Part shown: positions 6,289 through 10,108 of the stretch, in pieces
How the letters are laid out: each line of letters begins with the position of its first letter
Position numbering within the stretch: position 1 is the first letter of the stretch
Translations under genes and position numbers: made by a program
Notes under the pieces: generated by a model
What the model was told of the DNA's origin: nothing
Databases searched by the model: none
The model's input: only the letters and a program-made list of their open reading frames with translations
Source: an uncultured Flavobacteriia bacterium
GTDB lineage: Bacteria > Bacteroidota > Bacteroidia > Flavobacteriales_D > Crocinitomicaceae
Assembly: GCA_903887095.1 (NCBI GenBank)
Contig: CAISOQ010000384.1
Location: 1 to 10,108 of the forward strand
DNA length: 10,108 nucleotides
Direction of reading: 5' to 3'

Positions 6289-7445
6289 TGGTGTATCAGG
6301 AAGATGTGATCAAAGTGGCCCATCACTTCGCAGGGCTATCACTTGCCGAAGCCGACGTATTGCGCCGTGGGATGTCCGGGAAGTTTCGTTCGAGGGCGGA
6401 ATTCGAAAAAGTACGCGACACCTTCTTCTCCAACTGCCGAAAAAAAGGATATACCGATAGCCTCATCAGCGACATTTGGCGACAGATCGAAAGTTTTGCG
6501 GGATATGCCTTTTCCAAAGGACATTCTGCTTCCTACGCCGTGGAAAGCTACCAAAGCCTCTACCTCAAAGCGTATTATCCACTCGAATACATGACAGCCT
6601 GTATCAACAACTTTGGCGGCTATTACCGAACGGAAGTATATGTGCACGAGGCCCGCACCTGGGGCGCTACAATTCTTGCTCCATCTGTAAATCAGGGCGG
6701 TTTTGAATGTCTATTGAACGGTACAGAACTAATCCTTGGATTCATTCTCGTAAACGGACTCGAAGCGTTGCTTATTCATAAAGTACTCAACGAGCGAAAG
6801 AAGAATGGTCCGTTCCGAAATTTTGAAGACCTCATGAAACGCTGTTACATTCCACTTGAACAATTGGTTCTCATTATTCGCATAGGAGGATTAAGCGATT
6901 TTCCGGAAACTCGAAAAGAGCTGTTATGGAAAGCCCATTTGTATCACAACAAGGTAAAAGACCGCAATCCCTCACCTCAACTTTTTGAAGAAGAACAAAA
7001 GCACTTCCAGCTACCTGAATTAACCGAACAAACCCTTGAACTGGCATTTGAGCAAATGGAACTTCTTGGTTTCCCGCTGTGCAATCCTTTTGAGCTGCTT
7101 ACCGAAAAAACTTTAACACACACTCCTGCCTACACCTTGCACACACATCTCGGACTTAAGATCACCACCTATGGCTACCTGGTTGCACTCAAAAAATCCT
7201 ACACATCCAAAGGTGACACGATGTATTTCGGAACATTCATCGATCAACAAGGAGACATCCTTGATACCGTTCATTTTCCTGAAGTAGCACACAAATATCC
7301 CTTTTACGGCAAGGGCATCTACCAACTGACAGGCATCGTCTCGGAAGAATTCGGGTATTACACCTTAGAAGTAGGCATCATGATTAAAGAAAAGTTTATG
7401 GATGATGTAAGGTTTTCGGAGGAGATGACAGGAAATACACCTTGA
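6201..7445 (+). CDS. dnaE: DnaE-like polymerase, C-terminal part after the frameshift
   Basis: These 414 codons continue the DnaE family in frame 3: EYILRHRYPEKRKEAPPVL, DTYGVMVYQEDVIKVAHHFAG, EADVLRRGMSGKFRS and FAGYAFSKGHSASYAVESYQS complete the fingers region. Then come a helix-hairpin-helix-like stretch (IPLEQLVLIIRIGGLSDF) and an OB-fold near the C-terminus (GYLVALKKSYTSKGDTMYF and onward, about residues 890-965 of the joined protein). The protein ends just after the OB-fold. It lacks the C-terminal region that binds tau in replicative alpha subunits (E. coli DnaE is 1160 residues), which fits an accessory or error-prone role. If the frameshift is real, this half would need its own initiation, for which no good site is evident. 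The stop overlaps the promoter of the following tRNA. Confidence 0.9.
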   Translation, partial: EYILRHRYPEKRKEAPPVLQEIMPDTYGVMVYQEDVIKVAHHFAGLSLAEADVLRRGMSGKFRSRAEFEKVRDTFFSNCRKKGYTDSLISDIWRQIESFAGYAFSKGHSASYAVESYQSLYLKAYYPLEYMTACINNFGGYYRTEVYVHEARTWGATILAPSVNQGGFECLLNGTELILGFILVNGLEALLIHKVLNERKKNGPFRNFEDLMKRCYIPLEQLVLIIRIGGLSDFPETRKELLWKAHLYHNKVKDRNPSPQLFEEEQKHFQLPELTEQTLELAFEQMELLGFPLCNPFELLTEKTLTHTPAYTLHTHLGLKITTYGYLVALKKSYTSKGDTMYFGTFIDQQGDILDTVHFPEVAHKYPFYGKGIYQLTGIVSEEFGYYTLEVGIMIKEKFMDDVRFSEEMTGNTP

Positions 7446-7470
7446 GAAAAATAAAAAGTGATTATATTTG
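7441..7470 (+). promoter_or_regulatory. Promoter of tRNA-Leu
   Basis: TATATTTG at 7463-7470 is a perfect TAnnTTTG -7 box. TTG at 7442-7444 is the -33 element, with 18 bases between them. Transcription would start at about 7476, nine bases before the mature tRNA. The -33 element overlaps the TGA stop of dnaE (7443-7445). Confidence 0.75.
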
Positions 7471-7484
7471 TTACGATTTTCAAC

Positions 7485-7569
7485 GCGCACGTGGTGAAAT
7501 TGGTAGACATGCCATCTTGAGGGGGTGGTGCCAACAGGTGTGCTGGTTCGAATCCAGTCGTGCGCACCA
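7485..7569 (+). tRNA. tRNA-Leu (anticodon GAG)
   Basis: The 7-bp acceptor stem GCGCACG (7485-7491) pairs with CGTGCGC (7559-7565), followed by A and an encoded CCA (7567-7569). The D arm contains AATTGGTAGAC. The anticodon stem CCATC/GGTGG encloses the loop TTGAGGG, giving anticodon GAG at 7519-7521, which reads CTC and CTT codons. The long variable arm (GCC-AACA-GGT) is typical of leucine tRNAs. The T arm has GGTTCGAATCC. Confidence 0.97.
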
Positions 7570-7613
7570 AAAGAAAAAGCAAGTTACGCAAGTAGGTTGC
7601 TTTTTCTTTTTTT
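7570..7613 (+). terminator. Intrinsic terminator of tRNA-Leu
   Basis: AAAGAAAAAGCAA and TTGCTTTTTCTTT form a 13-bp stem, or 14 bp if the last A of the CCA end is included. The loop is 14 bases (7583-7596). The descending arm runs into seven T (7607-7613). Confidence 0.85.
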
Positions 7614-7621
7614 CCTTAGCT

Positions 7622-7644
7622 CCGCAGGATTTTCAATCCTGCGG
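7622..7644 (+). repeat. REP hairpin 1 (forward)
   Basis: The 10-bp arms CCGCAGGATT / AATCCTGCGG enclose the loop TTC. The tag GCTC overlaps the first base of the hairpin on the 5' side. It lies nine bases after the tRNA terminator. Confidence 0.93.
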
Positions 7645-7680
7645 TCACAACGATTCTAATCAAAATGACACAACAAATTT

Positions 7681-7703
7681 CCGCAGGATTGCAAATCCTG
7701 CGG
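7681..7703 (-). repeat. REP hairpin 2 (reverse)
   Basis: The same 10-bp arms with loop GCA, which is the reverse complement of the TGC loop of forward copies. The tag on the minus strand reads GTTC instead of GCTC. It lies 36 bases after REP 1, in inverted orientation. Confidence 0.93.
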
Positions 7704-7742
7704 AACACGTAGGTATAAAAAATCACTTCAACATTTTATGCT

Positions 7743-7765
7743 CCGCAGGATTTGCAATCCTGCGG
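7743..7765 (+). repeat. REP hairpin 3 (forward), just upstream of the RAYT gene
   Basis: Perfect 10-bp arms, loop TGC, preceded by the GCTC tag. It ends 22 bases before the RAYT start codon, so it lies in the presumed leader and could serve as a binding site for the transposase on its own gene. Confidence 0.93.
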
Positions 7766-7787
7766 AAATTTCCTTACATTCAATAGC

Positions 7788-8363
7788 ATGAAACAAGGCG
7801 TAAAGCACACCATTAAAAAGAACTCTAGCTATTTCCTGACGCTCACAGTCATCGGTTGGATTGATGTGTTTACTCGAAAAAATCACAAAGATGCAATTAT
7901 TGACTCTTTGCGCTATTGCATCCAGAACAAAGGACTAAACATTTACAGCTACTGTCTGATGTCGAATCATTTGCATTTGATTATCAATTGTAATGAGCCT
8001 TATGAACTTAAAGATGTTGTTCGTGATTTTAAAAAGTTTTCTACAAAAAAAGTGTTGAATCAAATATTGAACGAACCAGAATCTAGAAGAGAATGGATGT
8101 TAAGTGAATTTTCAAAGGCTGCGGATGGCAGCAGCAAGCACAAGAACTTCAAATTTTGGCAAGTCGGAAATCACGCTATTGAATTGTATACAGAAAAGTT
8201 TATTTGGGATAAAATCAATTACATTCACAATAATCCTGTCGCTGAAGGTTTTGTATCAAATGATTTTGAATGGAGATATTCTTCGGCCAGCAATTATCAT
8301 GATCGGGAATCTATACTTCCGGAAGTTTATTGCCTGTCACTTAGACTTCAAACTATCAAATAG
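7788..8363 (+). CDS. REP-associated tyrosine transposase (RAYT; IS200-type Y1, HUH)
   Basis: A 191-residue single-strand DNA transposase of the Y1/HUH class. LMSNHLHLI (57-65) holds the metal-binding His-hydrophobic-His motif (H61, H63). NFKFWQVGNHAIEL (120-133) and KINYIHNNPV (142-151) follow, with Y145 the expected nucleophile that attacks DNA. Family RAYTs bind and cleave REP hairpins, and unlike insertion sequences have no left and right ends of their own. Here REP hairpins flank the gene on both sides, which supports the assignment strongly. ATG at 7788 is chosen over a codon at 7752 in the same frame, because the latter lies inside REP hairpin 3 and would add 12 residues unlike the family. 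The frame is intact and all catalytic residues are present, so it is probably functional. The stop is three bases before the next REP's tag. Confidence 0.92.
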   Translation: MKQGVKHTIKKNSSYFLTLTVIGWIDVFTRKNHKDAIIDSLRYCIQNKGLNIYSYCLMSNHLHLIINCNEPYELKDVVRDFKKFSTKKVLNQILNEPESRREWMLSEFSKAADGSSKHKNFKFWQVGNHAIELYTEKFIWDKINYIHNNPVAEGFVSNDFEWRYSSASNYHDRESILPEVYCLSLRLQTIK

Positions 8364-8366
8364 GCT

Positions 8367-8411
8367 CAGCAGGATTTGCACCGCAAAGCCGCTACGCAGC
8401 AAATCCTGCTG
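8367..8411 (+). repeat. REP hairpin 4, variant with enlarged loop
   Basis: The 13-bp arms CAGCAGGATTTGC (8367-8379) and GCAAATCCTGCTG (8399-8411) enclose a 19-base loop. The second base of the arm is changed from C to A and its partner from G to T, so pairing is kept. The GCTC tag is present at 8364-8367 and starts with the last base of the RAYT stop codon region. Confidence 0.85.
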
Positions 8412-8448
8412 CAAACAACAATTATACAATAACGGTCCAAGAATTTTT

Positions 8449-8471
8449 CCGCAGGATTGCAAATCCAGCGG
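8449..8471 (-). repeat. REP hairpin 5 (reverse, one mismatch)
   Basis: CCGCAGGATT, loop GCA, AATCCAGCGG, with one A:A mismatch. On the minus strand it is preceded by the tag GCTC. It lies 37 bases after REP 4, in opposite orientation. Confidence 0.88.
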
Positions 8472-8479
8472 AGCGGGAA

Positions 8480-8557
8480 AGTAATTATCATGAAAGGGAG
8501 TCAATACTTCCGCAAGTTTATTGCTTGCCACTATGGCTTCAAACAATATAATGGGCT
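8480..8557 (+). pseudogene. Second copy of the RAYT 3' end
   Basis: These 78 bases align without gaps to 8289-8366, the last part of the RAYT gene plus the tag of REP 4; I count 63 identical positions by hand. The matching frame reads SNYHERESILPQVYCLPLWL then QTI and a stop, against SNYHDRESILPEVYCLSLRL then QTIK in the intact gene. A forward REP follows directly, as it does after the intact gene. No other part of a transposase is present, so it cannot be functional. Confidence 0.88.
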
Positions 8558-8580
8558 CCGCAGGATTTGCAATCCTGCGG
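8558..8580 (+). repeat. REP hairpin 6 (forward)
   Basis: Perfect 10-bp arms CCGCAGGATT / AATCCTGCGG, loop TGC, with the GCTC tag. It follows the duplicated RAYT 3' end just as REP 4 follows the real gene. Confidence 0.93.
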
Positions 8581-8615
8581 CAAATAACAATTCAAATAAA
8601 ATTCATTCTAAAATT

Positions 8616-8638
8616 CCGCAGGATTACAAATCCAGCGG
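8616..8638 (-). repeat. REP hairpin 7 (reverse, one mismatch)
   Basis: CCGCAGGATT, loop ACA, AATCCAGCGG. It has the same mismatch as REP 5 and the same following bases AGCGGGA, so the two share ancestry. It lies 35 bases after REP 6, in opposite orientation, and is the last repeat of the locus. Confidence 0.88.
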
Positions 8639-8683
8639 AGCGGGAGAGAAGCATAAAACCGAAATGTAACAAAAGTCACTTTC

Positions 8684-8713
8684 GTTGAAAGGTATAATAA
8701 CTACTTTCGTTTG
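8684..8713 (+). promoter_or_regulatory. Candidate promoter of the rhodanese-thioredoxin gene
   Basis: TTG at 8685-8687 and TTCGTTTG at 8706-8713 are 18 bases apart. The -7 box departs from TAnnTTTG only by T for A in its second position. Transcription would start at about 8719, some 17 bases before the ATG. It lies beyond the last REP, so the gene has its own transcript. Confidence 0.45.
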
Positions 8714-8735
8714 CACAACTTTAAATCCCTTTGAA

Positions 8736-9473
8736 ATGAAACACATCGCTATCGCCTCTGCCCTGTTCTTTATTCTGTTTTTATTTCCGAACTGTACCTC
8801 TCAGAATCAACCTGGTGTGGCGAGTGTTCAGAATGTGGACGTAGCAAAGTTCAAAGAAATGGTGGCCAATGGGAACACGATCATTTTAGATGTGCGCACA
8901 CCGGAGGAAACGGCGGGTGGCACAATCGATCAGGCGAGTACGATTGATTTTTATGATCCGGAATTCACGAAAAAGATCAAGGTGATGGATTCCTCCAAGA
9001 ACATTCTCGTGTATTGTAAAGCAGGTGGAAGAAGTGCGCAAGCGGCTGAAATATTGATTCAAAATGGATTTAAGCATGTCTATAATTTAGATGGTGGAAT
9101 CTCATCCTGGCAAGCAAACGGCAATCCTGTGACCGCAGCGACAGTTACCAAAGACGAGCACATTCAGGAAATGAGCGCAAAACAATTTGAGAAATTGTTA
9201 GCTCAAAACAAATTGGTCCTGGTGGATTTCCATACGGTGTGGTGTTCTCCATGCCGAAAAATGGCGCCAATCATTGATAATCTTGAAAAAGAATTCAGTG
9301 GAAAGGCATCTGTCTTGCGCATCGATGTAGATAAAAGCACTGAACTGGCTGCCAAATACCAAATTCAAGCAGTACCTGTTTTCATGTTGTTCAAAGACGG
9401 TAAGGAAGTTTGGAAACAGAATGGGGCAATGGAGGAGCAGAAATTAAAAGAGATTTTAAATTCCAACTTTTGA
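8736..9473 (+). CDS. Predicted lipoprotein with rhodanese and thioredoxin domains
   Basis: A 245-residue protein. Residues 1-20 form a hydrophobic signal segment ending in FPNC, so C20 is a plausible lipidation site and the protein should sit in the cell envelope. A rhodanese domain (about 32-132) follows: LDVRTPEE (51-58), active-site loop YCKAGGRS (93-100) with C94, and LDGGISSW (118-125). A thioredoxin domain (about 145-245) comes next: VDFHTVWCSPCRKMAP (163-178) with C170 and C173, and AVPVF (212-216) with cis-Pro214. Both active sites are intact; the thioredoxin site is WCSPC instead of the usual WCGPC. Likely roles are envelope thiol-disulfide exchange or sulfur transfer; the substrate is unknown. 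ATG at 8736 is chosen because it starts a proper signal peptide, and the longer frame from TTG at 8685 would overlap the promoter. It is convergent with the next gene. Confidence 0.9.
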   Translation: MKHIAIASALFFILFLFPNCTSQNQPGVASVQNVDVAKFKEMVANGNTIILDVRTPEETAGGTIDQASTIDFYDPEFTKKIKVMDSSKNILVYCKAGGRSAQAAEILIQNGFKHVYNLDGGISSWQANGNPVTAATVTKDEHIQEMSAKQFEKLLAQNKLVLVDFHTVWCSPCRKMAPIIDNLEKEFSGKASVLRIDVDKSTELAAKYQIQAVPVFMLFKDGKEVWKQNGAMEEQKLKEILNSNF

Positions 9474-9485
9474 TTTTGACAAATC

Positions 9486-9500
9486 GCTTAATTCTTAAGC
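9486..9500. terminator. Small palindrome between convergent genes
   Basis: GCTTAA (9486-9491) and TTAAGC (9495-9500) are separated by TTC, in the 21-base gap between convergent stop codons. The stem is only 6 bp and overlaps the minus-strand stop, so a bidirectional terminator role is weakly supported. Confidence 0.25.
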
Positions 9501-10108
9501 TGTTAACAAATCTATTTCATCTACATCAAAAGCCACAGCATTCATTTGATGTAACAAACAATCCATTTCTTCAATCCTTTCAAGCAACAGATTTTCATTT
9601 TCCAATTCATCATTACTGCAAGTTAGAAACTGACTGACAAGATTATTTGCGGTTTCAAAATACAGATAGTCTTTAATTAAGATTGACTTTAAATCTTCAT
9701 TCTCGTCAAATTCTAAAAGCGGCGTAATTTCGACTGTCAATTTATCCTTTTCTGGATCCACAATTCGAAGCCGATAAAAATAGTGATCCCATTTTCCAAT
9801 GAGTACAGATTCCAAATCATCAACGATACTTCCTAGGCCTAAAAATCGGCCATAAAATTCAAGTTTTCTAAATGCTGGTTTATCAAAAATCCTTTTCCTC
9901 AGCCGAAGCGTATAATAATTTTGCATTACAGCAACAAACACTACGAACAAGCTAAAACAAATCGTAAATAAGATAGCTGACGATGAAAAAATTCTTATAG
10001 CTTCAAAATCAAATCCTTTACGAATCAGTACAGGTAAAAACGTAAACGGAAGAATTATGAGAAAGGAGGTTAAAAATCCTCTAATGAGGGTTTTCTTTTC
10101 ATATGAAA
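9495..10108 (-). CDS. Hypothetical membrane protein, 5' end outside window
   Basis: The minus-strand frame stays open from the window edge to the TAA at 9495-9497, giving 203 visible residues without the N-terminus. Near the visible beginning are two hydrophobic segments, GFLTSFLIILPFTFLPVLI (about residues 10-28) and AILFTICFSLFVVFVAVM (about 43-60), separated by a short charged stretch, RKGFDFEAIR. A soluble, probably cytosolic part of about 140 residues follows. It is acidic toward the end, with a leucine-rich, coil-like stretch NENLLLERIEEMDCLLHQM. An internal TTG at 9950 could give a 151-residue form but would fall inside the second hydrophobic segment, so the longer frame is preferred. 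I recognise no family. The A+T-rich composition is similar to the RAYT region. Confidence 0.7.
   Translation of the reverse strand, partial: SYEKKTLIRGFLTSFLIILPFTFLPVLIRKGFDFEAIRIFSSSAILFTICFSLFVVFVAVMQNYYTLRLRKRIFDKPAFRKLEFYGRFLGLGSIVDDLESVLIGKWDHYFYRLRIVDPEKDKLTVEITPLLEFDENEDLKSILIKDYLYFETANNLVSQFLTCSNDELENENLLLERIEEMDCLLHQMNAVAFDVDEIDLLTA

Noticed and set aside
7752..7787. Upstream start for the RAYT gene at 7752
   Set aside because: It lies within REP hairpin 3 and adds 12 residues with no family resemblance; ATG 7788 gives the normal N-terminus.
8104..8484. Long plus-strand frame of 126 codons overlapping the RAYT gene
   Set aside because: It is a shadow of the RAYT gene in another frame, extended through REP sequence.
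7622..8638. CRISPR array
   Set aside because: The repeats are short perfect hairpins in alternating orientation, spacing is interrupted by a transposase gene, and no cas gene is present; REP/RAYT explains everything.
8685..8735. TTG start adding 17 residues to the rhodanese-thioredoxin protein
   Set aside because: It would place the promoter inside the coding sequence and spoil the signal peptide; ATG 8736 gives a typical one.

Overview
The window most likely comes from a Bacteroidota genome. The tRNA gene and the thioredoxin-like gene are preceded by TAnnTTTG-type -7 boxes with a TTG about 18 bases upstream, which is the promoter style of that phylum. Start codons lack Shine-Dalgarno sequences. 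The KilA-N proteins, the dinB+dnaE pair and the photolyase variant also look like Bacteroidota families. This is judgement from sequence alone; no search was run.

Layout from left to right. (1) 1-1046, minus strand: the N-terminal 348 residues of a cryptochrome/photolyase flavoprotein, cut by the window edge. (2) 1119-1550: a VOC/PhnB-like protein, divergent from the photolyase. (3) About 1551-3137: an AT-rich accessory patch with a head-to-tail KilA-N array: one remnant, one N-terminal half-gene and one full-length 270-aa gene. All three carry a 32-36 bp palindrome inside the coding sequence, centred on the same Glu-Phe codon pair. A 7-bp tandem repeat lies to the left, and partly matching inverted repeats bracket the array. 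(4) 3138-7445: a Y-family DNA polymerase (dinB) followed by a short DnaE-type polymerase of about 987 codons. The DnaE gene is broken by a one-base deletion near 6200. Interleaved inverted repeats fill the gap between the two genes. (5) 7441-7613: tRNA-Leu(GAG) with its own promoter and a strong terminator. (6) 7622-8638: a REP/RAYT locus, with a 191-aa HUH (Y1) transposase flanked by three palindromic REP hairpins upstream and four downstream. The REPs alternate in orientation, and a second diverged copy of the RAYT 3' end sits between them. (7) 8736-9473: a predicted lipoprotein fusing rhodanese and thioredoxin domains. (8) 9495-10108, minus strand: the C-terminal part of an unrecognised two-helix membrane protein, cut by the window edge.

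How the parts relate. DinB and the DnaE-like protein probably act together in translesion or mutagenic DNA synthesis. Both have intact catalytic carboxylates, DinB has a clamp-binding motif, and the DnaE lacks a C-terminal tau-binding region. The photolyase is a possible second DNA-damage gene but faces the other way and is not in the same operon. The most unusual observation is the KilA-N palindrome: its sequence differs between copies, yet every change in one arm is matched in the other, codon for codon, so the DNA symmetry itself appears to be conserved. The REP/RAYT locus is a well-organised example of a transposase-derived repeat system.
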